From the NCBI RefSeq assembly GCF_029919255.1, contig NZ_CP123991.1, positions 1,605,110 to 1,669,109 on the forward strand: 64,000 bases of DNA, read 5' to 3'. The notes under the pieces are model-generated. The model did not search any database, was not told the origin of the DNA, and saw only the letters and a program-made list of their open reading frames with translations. The stretch is from a cyanobacterium endosymbiont of Epithemia clementina EcSB (GTDB taxonomy: Bacteria > Cyanobacteriota > Cyanobacteriia > Cyanobacteriales > Microcystaceae). Positions 22,637 to 31,399 of this stretch are shown here, in pieces (positions within the stretch are counted from its first letter, which is position 1; each line of letters starts with the position of its first letter). A program made the position numbers and the translations under genes.

Positions 22637-25150
22637 ATGGATACTTTTACCCCTCAGTCAAACATTAAAGTGGAAGATGATCGCACCGGGATGAGTGTGG
22701 AAACACTGAAACGTGCTTTCCTAGACAACCTCTTCTACCTCCAAGGCATTGATCGCTCCAATGCCTCTTTGTATAACTATTATGTAGCTATCGCTTATAC
22801 TGTCCGCGATCGCCTTCTGCATCGCTTCCTTAAAACAATAGAAACCTATAAAAAAGAAAAAGTAAAAATCGTATCTTATTTCTCGGCTGAATTCCTCATG
22901 GGTCGTCACCTAGGGAACAACCTAATCAACCTAGATATATATGATAAAATGCGTCAAATCGTCGAGGAATTAGATCTTGATTTTGACAAAATTATTGAAC
23001 AAGAACCAGATCCAGGACTAGGTAACGGAGGCTTAGGTCGTTTAGCTGCTTGTTTTCTTGATTCTCTTGCTTCTCTAGAAATTCCAGCTATTGGCTACGG
23101 AATTCGTTACGAATTTGGAATTTTCCATCAAACCCTTAGAGATGGCTGGCAAGCAGAAATTCCTGATAACTGGCTACGATTTGGCAACCCATGGGAATTA
23201 CCTCATCCCACCGAGAGCGTAGAGGTTAAGTTAGGGGGCCATACCGAAATGATTCACGATGAAGCAGGTAACATGAGAATGGTATGGATCCCAGCCCGTA
23301 CTATCCTTGCCGTTCCCTATGACACACCCGTTCCAGGCTATCAAACCAACACCGTAAACCCCCTACGTTTGTGGAAAGCAGAAGCCAGTGAAGCATTTAA
23401 TTTTGATGCCTTCAACGCTGGACAATACGACCAAGCAGTAGCCGAGAAAATGGATGCAGAGACTATTTCTAAGGTTCTTTATCCTAATGATAATACTCCC
23501 GCAGGCCGACAACTCCGTTTGGCGCAGCAATACTTCTTTGTTTCTGCTTCCTTACAGGACTTAATTCGTATTCATCTAAGGACTCACAATAGTTTAGATG
23601 ATTTCCATGAAAAGGTTGCGGTCCAACTTAACGATACTCACCCTGCTGTGTCCGTCGCTGAATTGATGCGGTTATTAATGGATAAACACAATTATTCTTG
23701 GGAGAAAGCTTGGGATATAACCCAAAAAACCCTCGCTTATACTAACCATACTCTGTTGCCAGAAGCATTAGAACGTTGGCCAGCAGGATTATTTGCTAGT
23801 CTTCTCCCCCGACATCTAGAAATTATTTACGAAATCAACTATCGTTTCCTTGAAGATGTAAGGACCTGGTTCCCTGGAGATGAACAGTTGATATCTAGTC
23901 TATCTTTGGTCGAAGAAAGGGAAGAAAAGCTAATTCGCATGGCTAATTTGGCTTGTGTTGGTTCCCATGCGATCAATGGGGTAGCGGCTTTACATACAGA
24001 ACTCTTGAAAAGAGATACTCTCAAAGACTTTGCTAAGCTCTGGCCTGAGAAATTTTATAACAAAACCAATGGGGTCACACCACGCCGTTGGATTTTACTG
24101 TCTAACCCAGAATTAGCTACTTTAATTAATGAAAAAATTGGGGATGGTTGGCTCAAAAATTTGGATGAAATGCGGAACATAGAAGCTGTTGTTCATGATC
24201 CCGACTTTCGTCATCGTTGGCGTGAAGTTAAACAAGGCAATAAACGCAGCTTAGCGGCTTATATCCTCAAACACAGAAACATTCAAGTTGATCCTAATTC
24301 CCTATTTGATGTTCAAGTTAAGCGAATTCATGAGTACAAGCGGCAACATTTAATGGTTCTACACATCATTACCCTATATAATCGCATCAAACAGAATCCT
24401 CATGTCGATATTCTTCCTCGAACCTTCATTTTTGGTGGTAAAGCAGCTCCTGGCTACTTCTTAGCTAAGTTGGTCATTAAATTAATCAACGCCGTGGCCG
24501 AAGTTGTTAATAAAGATCCCGATGTTCGGGGCCGATTAAAAGTTGTCTTCTTACCTAACTTTAACGTTTCTTTAGGTCAACGGATTTATCCAGCCGCTGA
24601 CTTATCCGAACAGATTTCCACTGCCGGCAAAGAAGCTTCTGGAACCGGTAACATGAAGTTTGCTATGAATGGGGCATTAACCATCGGAACCTTAGACGGA
24701 GCGAACATTGAAATTCGTGAAGCAGCTGGGGCTGAAAACTTTTTCTTGTTTGGTTTAACGGCCGAAGAAGTTTACGATCTCAAGGCTAATGGATACAACC
24801 CCATAGATTATTATCATAACAATGAAGAATTACGGGGTGTTATTGACCGCATTGCCAGTGGCTACTTTAGTCATGGAGATGGGGAATTATTCCAACCCAT
24901 TGTTGGTCCCTTAATGTCCCATGATCCTTATATGTTGATGGCTGATTATCAATCTTATATTGATGCCCAAGAGGCCGTTAATCATGCATACTGTGATCAT
25001 GAAAAGTGGACAGATATGTCTATTCTGAATTCAGCGCGGATGGGTAAATTTTCTAGTGATCGCACGATCAGGGAATATTGCAAAGAAATTTGGAATGTTA
25101 ACCCTGTCACTATCACAATCGAAGATTACAATCCGGCAACGTCTGGTTAA
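22637..25150 (+). CDS. glgP: Glycogen phosphorylase
   Basis: The protein has 837 residues, full length for the family. It removes glucose from glycogen as glucose-1-phosphate with a pyridoxal-phosphate cofactor. Visible are the N-terminal FLMGRHLGNNLINLD, the catalytic glycine loop EPDPGLGNGGLGRLAACFLD, QLNDTHPAVSVAELMR, TNGVTPRRW, VKRIHEYKRQHL, and the PLP site EASGTGNMKFAMNGAL with Lys674. No internal break is seen. The gene is flanked by long empty regions and stands alone. Codon use is less AT-biased than in the flanks. Its survival beside the dead glpX points to glycogen as an energy store fed by imported sugar, which is inference. Confidence 0.97.
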   Translation: MDTFTPQSNIKVEDDRTGMSVETLKRAFLDNLFYLQGIDRSNASLYNYYVAIAYTVRDRLLHRFLKTIETYKKEKVKIVSYFSAEFLMGRHLGNNLINLDIYDKMRQIVEELDLDFDKIIEQEPDPGLGNGGLGRLAACFLDSLASLEIPAIGYGIRYEFGIFHQTLRDGWQAEIPDNWLRFGNPWELPHPTESVEVKLGGHTEMIHDEAGNMRMVWIPARTILAVPYDTPVPGYQTNTVNPLRLWKAEASEAFNFDAFNAGQYDQAVAEKMDAETISKVLYPNDNTPAGRQLRLAQQYFFVSASLQDLIRIHLRTHNSLDDFHEKVAVQLNDTHPAVSVAELMRLLMDKHNYSWEKAWDITQKTLAYTNHTLLPEALERWPAGLFASLLPRHLEIIYEINYRFLEDVRTWFPGDEQLISSLSLVEEREEKLIRMANLACVGSHAINGVAALHTELLKRDTLKDFAKLWPEKFYNKTNGVTPRRWILLSNPELATLINEKIGDGWLKNLDEMRNIEAVVHDPDFRHRWREVKQGNKRSLAAYILKHRNIQVDPNSLFDVQVKRIHEYKRQHLMVLHIITLYNRIKQNPHVDILPRTFIFGGKAAPGYFLAKLVIKLINAVAEVVNKDPDVRGRLKVVFLPNFNVSLGQRIYPAADLSEQISTAGKEASGTGNMKFAMNGALTIGTLDGANIEIREAAGAENFFLFGLTAEEVYDLKANGYNPIDYYHNNEELRGVIDRIASGYFSHGDGELFQPIVGPLMSHDPYMLMADYQSYIDAQEAVNHAYCDHEKWTDMSILNSARMGKFSSDRTIREYCKEIWNVNPVTITIEDYNPATSG

Positions 25151-25243
25151 TTTTTCCTCGGTTAAGAATCATCTGGGAATAGATTATCCCTGTTGAAATA
25201 TGAGGTAAAAGAAGTCTAGTCTTGTTTTTTGACCTAAGCAGAG

Positions 25244-25279
25244 AGTAGGGAGCAACAACCGTTGACCCTACTTATTTTC
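25244..25279 (+). terminator. Possible glgP terminator
   Basis: The arms AGTAGGG (25244-25250) and CCCTACT (25266-25272) enclose an inner CAAC/GTTG pairing. The tail TATTTTCG is only weakly T-rich. It lies about 95 bases after the glgP stop. Confidence 0.4.
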
Positions 25280-26119
25280 GATTTATATTCTAACTGTTGA
25301 ATATTAAAATCGTGTTGAGGTTGACTGCAAATAACTTTAAGGTAACATTTCAAGAAATATCAGTATTTATTTTGAAAATCTGATGTTTGAGCAATTTATC
25401 CAGTTGAGGAGGAATAACTGCTCAAAATCTCCTCGCAAATTTATTTATTGACTAGTTCATGGTTCGTTTGAGGCTTTTAAGGAATTGCGCCTCTACTATC
25501 ATGTAGTAGCAACAATACCGAATCAAATTGTACTGCACACAGCAATAAGATAGCTTGTAAGTTAGAATAGTCCTCGGACTGTTCATCATCATTATAGTCA
25601 GTATAACCACCGTCAAGTTAGTATCTGACAAATTACGTCTAATCAAAAATGATTTCTCAATACTTTCTGACAATAAAAATAATGATCACAGGTACTTCTT
25701 AACTAGAGAACCTAGACGAGACACCTTTGTGAAATTTAGTGAACTTTTTCCCAACCTTTACTACAGTTCCCACAATTTAATTGTCTAAAATTAAAGGAGA
25801 ATTTTGTCGGCTTAATTTCTCATCAGTAATACGTAAGTCTGTCGAAGGTAGAAATAAGGAGTTAAGCAACTCTTGAAGAGATTTATAGCGTACTATAATT
25901 GATAGTACACACGATTTTCAGTGATTTAGTTACCAACATTAATCTAATTATATAAATTGAGTTTTAGGATCTATAATGGAAATGTTTTCTCTCAACGAGA
26001 GTTTAAAGCTTTATGGTTGGTTCAAAATTAGCAATTACTAGCCTCAAATAACAATTTAGTAAAGATTGAATTTGCAAAATTTAGAGGTTATTAATAATGA
26101 TTACAAGCTTTATTTTTCA
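25280..26119. other. Intergenic region, nothing recognised
   Basis: The spacer runs from the putative glgP terminator to the CorC/HlyC-type gene. A minus-strand open frame at 25452-25673 has no ribosome-binding site or recognisable motif and is not credited. No RNA gene or long hairpin was seen. Confidence 0.45.
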
Positions 26120-27511
26120 ATGAATAGTTTGAGTCTTAGTGAAATCTTACTACGTCTTTTATTAGTATTTTTACTGATTGCTATTAATGCCTTTTTTGTA
26201 ACCGCCGAATTTGCTATGGTGTCGGTGCGGCGGTCACGCATTAGTCAATTAGTAGAAGCTGGTGATCTGCAAGCTCAAACTGTCCAATCCCTACAGCGTA
26301 GTATTGATCGTCTTCTCTCAACCACTCAATTAGGAATCACTCTTTCTAGTTTAGCTCTCGGTTGGATTGGAGAAGGAACCATGGCAGTTTTGGTTAATCC
26401 TCTTTTGAGGAATATGCCGTTTGCGCCTAAATTGACCCAATCCCTATCCTATAGTCTTGCTATCCCAGTTGCTTTTTTGCTAGTTGCTTATTTACAAATT
26501 GTGTTAGGAGAACTCTGTCCTAAATCTGTTGCTTTGATTTATTCAGAGAAGTTAGCTAGATTCTTAGGTCCTCCCATTGGGGTAATTGCCCAAATCTTTA
26601 ACCCTTTTATCTGGATTTTAAATCAATCAACTCGCTATTTATTATGTAGTGTTGGGATTAAATACATGAGGGAAAGACGATACAACCAAGTGACCTCAGA
26701 AGAACTTCAATTGATCATTGCCACTGAAGGAGAATCAACTGGTTTAGAAGCCAAAGAACGAGCACTACTGAAAAATGTCTTTGAATTTGGCGAGGTAATG
26801 GCTGTTGAGGTAATGGTTCCCCGTACTCAATTAATTGCCATTTCTGAGGAAGCAACTTTTGGGGATTTACTTGAAGAAGTCGCCATTACTGGTCATTCTC
26901 GTTATCCGGTTAAAGGAGATTCCCTTGATGATATGTTAGGCTTTATTGATTTTAAAGATTTAGCTCCTCCGTTGGCTCAAGGAGAATTAACAAAGGAATC
27001 TTCTTTGCGTCGTTGGCTCAAACCAATTAAATTCGTCTCTGAATCCATGCCATTAGATGAATTACTATCTGTAATGCAGAGATCACAGTTGAAAATAGTG
27101 ATTGTCGTAGATGAATTTGGAGGAACTTCTGGATTAATTACTCTTCAAGACTTAATTGCAGAAATTCTTGATAGTGATTTAGAAGAAACTCGGACAGAAG
27201 ATATTTCTCTACAAATGTTGGATGATCAAACATTTTTAGTAAAAGCTCAAATCAATCTCGAAGAACTCAATAAAGTTTTAGACTTAGAGTTACCGCTAAC
27301 GGATGAATACCAAACCTTGGGAGGATTCTTACTCTATCAGTGGCAGAAAATTCCTTCTATAGGGGAAACTTTATTCTATGACAATTTAGAATTTACAGTT
27401 GTCACAGTTGAACCCCCTCGTTTATTGCAAATTCGTCTCCATCGTCTAGAAGGATCTGTTGCTGAAATTATTGAAGATAAAATTGTTGATTATCAAGAAA
27501 ATAGGGAATAG
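26120..27511 (+). CDS. CorC/HlyC-type membrane protein with DUF21 and CBS domains
   Basis: I chose the ATG at 26120 (MNSLSLSEILLRLLLVFLLI) over an in-frame TTG at 26066, giving 463 residues. The N-terminal part is the DUF21/CNNM membrane domain with several hydrophobic segments and the motif NAFFVTAEFAMVSVRRSRI. A CBS pair follows: VMAVEVMVPRTQLIAI with HSRYPVKGDSLDDMLGFIDF, then IVIVVDEFGGTSGLITLQDL. The C-terminal transporter-associated (CorC_HlyC) domain is around DEYQTLGGFLLYQWQKIP. Family members are implicated in magnesium or cobalt efflux. The older name hemolysin is misleading. The substrate is not shown by the sequence. The gene converges with the beta-lactamase-like gene. Confidence 0.88.
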   Translation: MNSLSLSEILLRLLLVFLLIAINAFFVTAEFAMVSVRRSRISQLVEAGDLQAQTVQSLQRSIDRLLSTTQLGITLSSLALGWIGEGTMAVLVNPLLRNMPFAPKLTQSLSYSLAIPVAFLLVAYLQIVLGELCPKSVALIYSEKLARFLGPPIGVIAQIFNPFIWILNQSTRYLLCSVGIKYMRERRYNQVTSEELQLIIATEGESTGLEAKERALLKNVFEFGEVMAVEVMVPRTQLIAISEEATFGDLLEEVAITGHSRYPVKGDSLDDMLGFIDFKDLAPPLAQGELTKESSLRRWLKPIKFVSESMPLDELLSVMQRSQLKIVIVVDEFGGTSGLITLQDLIAEILDSDLEETRTEDISLQMLDDQTFLVKAQINLEELNKVLDLELPLTDEYQTLGGFLLYQWQKIPSIGETLFYDNLEFTVVTVEPPRLLQIRLHRLEGSVAEIIEDKIVDYQENRE

Positions 27512-27724
27512 ATGCGAATAGGCCGATCAAATTACACTGATTAGTCCAAATCAGTCCTACGCAACGAGTAATCGCTTCTTCTTGAGAATTGAAAAGCACC
27601 CAAGGTGGACCCTATCAGTTTTTTATTTTCTACTGAAATGAGCTTACAGTGACCTTTGAGGAGATCTCCTTTTTAGTTTTCTTTCAGCCTTAACAGTAGT
27701 TTCTCGAAACGGTTGAGCGAGTTT

Positions 27725-28978
27725 TTAAGGTTTAACATTTTGATTAGGTTTATACCATTTTAAGTGTTGATAAACGGTGCGAGAAAAATCTTGAATGATC
27801 ATTCTCCCCATGACGTCATTGTAGGAACGTTCGGCAAAGACAGCTCCAATATAACGCTTACCGGTGGGAATATCGATGATGCCAGCATCTCCTAGAATCG
27901 TACCAATATCCCCTGTTTTATGAGAAATAATTGCACCCTGTTCCAGTCCTTGGGGTAATAAGGTTTGAGTACGTGTTTTTTGCATAATTCCCAACATACG
28001 ATCACGTGATCGTACTGTCAATAAATCCCCCCGTTCAACGCGAGCCAATAATTGTACTAAATCTTTGGGACTGGTGGTATTTGTCCCTTCTAAATCGGGT
28101 AAATGATTATTAATCTCTGTGCTGGTTAATCCCCATTCCTTAAAACGTTTATTGAGAACTTCTTTACCTCCCAGACGACGGACTAACATATCCGTGGCTG
28201 TATTATCGCTGATAACAATCATTTTTGTGGCAGTTTCCAAGGCACTAAACTTAGTACCAGGTTCCTGATATTGCATACTTCCTGACCCTCCAGTGATAAT
28301 TTCTTTGTCCATAGTTAGCATTTCGTCTAGATAGATTCTTCCGGCATCTAACTCTTCGAAAAAAGCGACAAGAACAGGGATTTTAATGGTACTAGCAGCA
28401 GAAAGAGAAGTATCTCCATTAAAATTGACATAGTTACCGTTATCTAAATCGATAAACCAGCCTTGAGGCTTGACTTTAGCGTATTTCTCTTGGCTGGCTA
28501 CCTTTTCTAATTTGGTTTTGAGATGAGTTAATTCTTTCCCTGGGGGAATAGTTGTTGTGTTGTTAATAGTCGCTGTAGGGATTTTTTCTTCAAATTGCAC
28601 AGACTCTTCAGAAGCTGTCAGTTGGGTAGAATTAAAGTAGGTGGCAAGTAAACTGGTGGGAGCGAATACGGTTAAAATTGTTCCGGTAATCGCACTTACT
28701 CCCACCCCCATAATACCTAAACGGAGAATATACAAAAACAAGACAGTCATCAAATTGGAACGAGAATTTTTAGCGCGCCGATCAAGAAGTTTGGCAGAAA
28801 CCGTTGAGGTTGAAACCCTTTGGCGAGGAAGTCGTCTGGTTGAAGGCCCTACCCCAGAAACACTATTTATCTGTTGAGGACGAGAACTACTTTTGCCATT
28901 GATCGAACGACCAGAAGAGTCATTGTTAATTGCACTACTTTTGGGATTATAGGAGGAATTAATCATTCGACGGGGCAT
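27725..28978 (-). CDS. Class A beta-lactamase-related serine hydrolase
   Basis: The protein has 417 residues. A basic, Ser/Arg-rich cytoplasmic N-terminus of about 80 residues is followed by one membrane span (LFLYILRLGIMGVGVSAITG). The outside domain has all class A motifs: the active-site Ser196 and Lys199 in STIK, SDN in VISDNTATDML, and KTG at 354-356 in ISHKTGDIG. It may hydrolyse beta-lactams, or act on cell-wall peptides as a carboxypeptidase relative. Cyanobacteria commonly carry such proteins and resistance cannot be inferred. ATG at 28976-28978. It lies 75 bases beyond the trmJ stop on the same strand, so a transcript trmJ then this gene is possible. Confidence 0.85.
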   Translation of the reverse strand: MPRRMINSSYNPKSSAINNDSSGRSINGKSSSRPQQINSVSGVGPSTRRLPRQRVSTSTVSAKLLDRRAKNSRSNLMTVLFLYILRLGIMGVGVSAITGTILTVFAPTSLLATYFNSTQLTASEESVQFEEKIPTATINNTTTIPPGKELTHLKTKLEKVASQEKYAKVKPQGWFIDLDNGNYVNFNGDTSLSAASTIKIPVLVAFFEELDAGRIYLDEMLTMDKEIITGGSGSMQYQEPGTKFSALETATKMIVISDNTATDMLVRRLGGKEVLNKRFKEWGLTSTEINNHLPDLEGTNTTSPKDLVQLLARVERGDLLTVRSRDRMLGIMQKTRTQTLLPQGLEQGAIISHKTGDIGTILGDAGIIDIPTGKRYIGAVFAERSYNDVMGRMIIQDFSRTVYQHLKWYKPNQNVKP

Positions 28979-29053
28979 AGTCTAAGAATCCTTGCAATTA
29001 AAATAAATTGAAGAAGAGACAAGTTAAAACAACACTTGCAACCTTAATCAGTA

Positions 29054-29827
29054 TCAATCTGATCGAGATAATTTACTTTTGTGACTGTAATTGTCGGGTA
29101 AATGTTGCCATATGGAATTAATCTGTCCAAGAATTCCTCGCAGTAAAGCCACTTCTTCAGCACTTAAGTTTGAGCGGTTATAAAGACGGCGGAGTTTTTC
29201 CATTTTAGCCTTAGCCGTATGGGGAAAAAGATAACCCATCTTTAATAAAACCATTTCGAGGTGTTGATAATAGCCTTCGAGTACATCAAAAGATGCCAGT
29301 TTTGAAAAGGAGGTCGAAGGGAATGAAGAAAATTCCAGAGGGATTTGGGCAGCTTGGTATAGTTCATATGCGCAGATAGCAACGGACTGGGCAAGATTTA
29401 AAGATGGATAAGCCGGGCTAGCCGGAATACAGAGAAAACGTTGGGCGTAATTGAGTTCTTCATTACTTAGTCCCCGATCTTCCGGTCCAAAAATTAAGGC
29501 ACTGGGGAGGTTTGAGGTTAATAACCAGGGGAGGGCTTGACTGGGAGTTTCTAGAGGAGTCGGAAGGCTACGAGGGCGGGCTGTAGTAGCTATCGTTTGC
29601 TGACATCCTTGCAATGCTTCAGGTAAACTGCCTACTTGTTGAACTTGTTCTAAAATGTTTAGACCATGAACAGCCATTAATCGCGCTTCTTCCCCCAAAG
29701 GATCACAATGAGGGCTAACTAAAATTAGCTGTTGTAACCCCATATTTTTCATGACTCGCGCTACTGCTCCCACATTCAATGGGCCAGCAGGTTCAACTAA
29801 AATAATTCGGACTTGCGCTAAAGACAT
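29054..29827 (-). CDS. trmJ: TrmJ-type tRNA 2'-O-methyltransferase (SPOUT)
   Basis: I set the start at ATG 29827 (MSLAQVRIILVEPAGPLNVG), four codons inside a GTG, giving 257 residues. Family signs are EPAGPLNVGAVARVMKNMGL near the N-terminus, HCDPLGEEARLMAVHG, TTARPRSLP, ALIFGPEDRGLSNEEL and the knot segment PSLNLAQSVAICAYEL. The C-terminal extension (KMEKLRRLYNRSNLSAEEV, then LRGILGQI) is the TrmJ-specific tail. TrmJ methylates the ribose at position 32 of the tRNA anticodon loop using SAM. It is a trefoil-knot enzyme, active as a dimer. A second SPOUT gene, trmL, acts at position 34 (51896). Confidence 0.9.
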   Translation of the reverse strand: MSLAQVRIILVEPAGPLNVGAVARVMKNMGLQQLILVSPHCDPLGEEARLMAVHGLNILEQVQQVGSLPEALQGCQQTIATTARPRSLPTPLETPSQALPWLLTSNLPSALIFGPEDRGLSNEELNYAQRFLCIPASPAYPSLNLAQSVAICAYELYQAAQIPLEFSSFPSTSFSKLASFDVLEGYYQHLEMVLLKMGYLFPHTAKAKMEKLRRLYNRSNLSAEEVALLRGILGQINSIWQHLPDNYSHKSKLSRSD

Positions 29828-29928
29828 GATTGACGTCACTTTCTAAATTCATCAGGTGCCCCCAGTATCATCCCATTTACATAGACAATAATGAAAGCCT
29901 TTTCATAGATAAACAAAAGAGTCAACTG

Positions 29929-30129
29929 TTAGCGAGTTTGGCGAGATGCTAACTTTTCAATTGTTGCCTGGGTTTCTTGCAATAGTCGGGGGGAAGGATC
30001 TTCAATTCTTGTTAAAGAGGGAACAAGACTACGAGAATGTAATGCCATGTAGAGTTGCAGTTGAGCCACGTAATCCTGTATGTTTTCCTGCATGGCTTCT
30101 GTATTGGTTGAAGTCGTTTCCACTTTCAA
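29929..30129 (-). CDS. Small hypothetical protein, 66 residues
   Basis: The sequence reads MKVETTSTNTEAMQENIQDY, then VAQLQLYMALHSRSLVPSL, and ends in a charged helix. It is soluble and mostly helical by composition. AGGAAGG lies a few bases before a TTG at 30129 and 10 bases before a GTG at 30123. Either could be the start. It sits 101 bases upstream of trmJ on the same strand and may share its transcript. I cannot assign a family. The overlapping plus-strand frame has weaker features. Coding status is likely but not proven. Confidence 0.55.
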   Translation of the reverse strand: MKVETTSTNTEAMQENIQDYVAQLQLYMALHSRSLVPSLTRIEDPSPRLLQETQATIEKLASRQTR

Positions 30130-30594
30130 GATACCTTCCTAAAATTAAGTGTGTAATTTGGTTGATTAACTACTCTACGAAATTATCATGTTATTATGGA
30201 TCTAAGGATGGATAATAACAAATTTTACATACTTCTAAACATACCGTAATATTGCCCTTCAAAAAACTCGGAATTTTCATTAGTCAACCGAATTAACTAT
30301 TATAGAAACTAGCTTCATAAGCTGAAATGTTCTAATTGTTTAGATGTAGATTAAGCTACACCAGAATAACTTTTTAAAAAAATTGATGCAAATATCATCT
30401 TTGATGTTCCTAAGATTACCTATCGTTTTATTTTACTTAACTTGTGGAGATTAATGTTAACCCCTCATAAAAAACCTCTATTTAAATAAAGTAGATGATT
30501 CTAAGCTCTAAGTAGACGTGAAGAAAAAAAATTATCTTGTATCTCTACATTCAAGCAACTAGAGTTAACCTTGTATTGCTTTAATTAACATTGT
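30130..30594. other. AT-rich intergenic DNA
   Basis: No coding-like sequence, RNA gene or long hairpin was recognised between the small protein gene and the IS630 relic. Confidence 0.45.
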
Positions 30595-30880
30595 TCAGAA
30601 TAATTTCTTTGAACAAGACTCTGTTTAACTGCCTTAGCTAAATTATAATCATCTTTTTTAATTATCTTTAAAAGATACTTCTGACAATTTTATGAGCTTT
30701 TATTTTATGCCATTCTCGTTCTATTACATTTAGTTCTGGATTCTAATTTGGTATAAAATATATATAATCTTTTTCCTTCTCATTTTTTTAGTTTGGCTTT
30801 AACTAAATAATTTGTATGCACCAAGTCATTATTAAGAACAATTACTATATTTATGTTTTTGTCTTTGCTGTGTCTTTCAG
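30595..30880 (-). pseudogene. IS630-family transposase relic (copy B)
   Basis: The minus strand reads INIVIVLNNDLVHTNYLVKA, then KLKK-stop-EGKRLYIFY, then after a frame break PN-stop-NPELNVIEREWHKIKAHKI and AVKQSLVQRNYS. This is the last third of an IS630 DDE transposase, with the second aspartate region (VLNND, Asp retained) and the PELNxIE motif holding the last acidic residue. At least three stops or shifts make it inactive. Copy A at 16805-17050 is the same family with an internal deletion. No flanking repeats or TA duplication were found. Confidence 0.8.
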
Positions 30881-31399
30881 TTTCATCTACATCTTCATAT
30901 AATTTTTTTGTTTTTTTTGGGGGTTTCTTGGTTTGTTATTTAAAAAATTAAGTGATTATCATCAGCACCTGTATCTATCTCTATTTACAGCCTTTTTTTA
31001 TAAAAATCATAAATTTTCCCTGAAGTTTAATAGCAGAAGCCCATAAATTTATTACAGTGTTATCTTCTTGAGGTGATACTCTCGTTTAAGAGTAAGAATA
31101 AAAACTATCTAAGTAACAAAGGTAAAAAATTGCTATTGCAAGCGCAATTATAAAAAAATATTGACTTTAATTTTAGGCTAAACTTCCTCTACTGTTGATA
31201 ATGAAACCCAGTCCGTTATTGCCTATTCTCTAGAAAAGAGAACTTAGGATCGAACTACTATTGTCATTGCTATTGTCTGTCAAAGACTCGTCGTATTAAC
31301 TTTATTTATGTAGTGTAATACGGGAAAATCATCGAAAAATAAACCCATGGATAGTTACTAAAACAAAGAAATTTATAAAAATTTATTGTCCACAAAATA
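30881..31399. other. AT-rich intergenic DNA, possibly the rest of the IS630 copy
   Basis: This region lies upstream (in transposase sense) of copy B, where the N-terminal part of the element should be, but I could read no transposase sequence. No other gene was seen. Confidence 0.4.

Noticed and set aside
25452-25673. 73-codon minus-strand frame after glgP
   Set aside because: It has no Shine-Dalgarno, no recognisable motif and an AT-driven composition. It may be a chance frame.
27658-27690. GGAGATCTCC palindrome with T-run after the CorC/HlyC-type gene
   Set aside because: As a hairpin only 4-5 bp remain once a loop is allowed, too weak to call a terminator.
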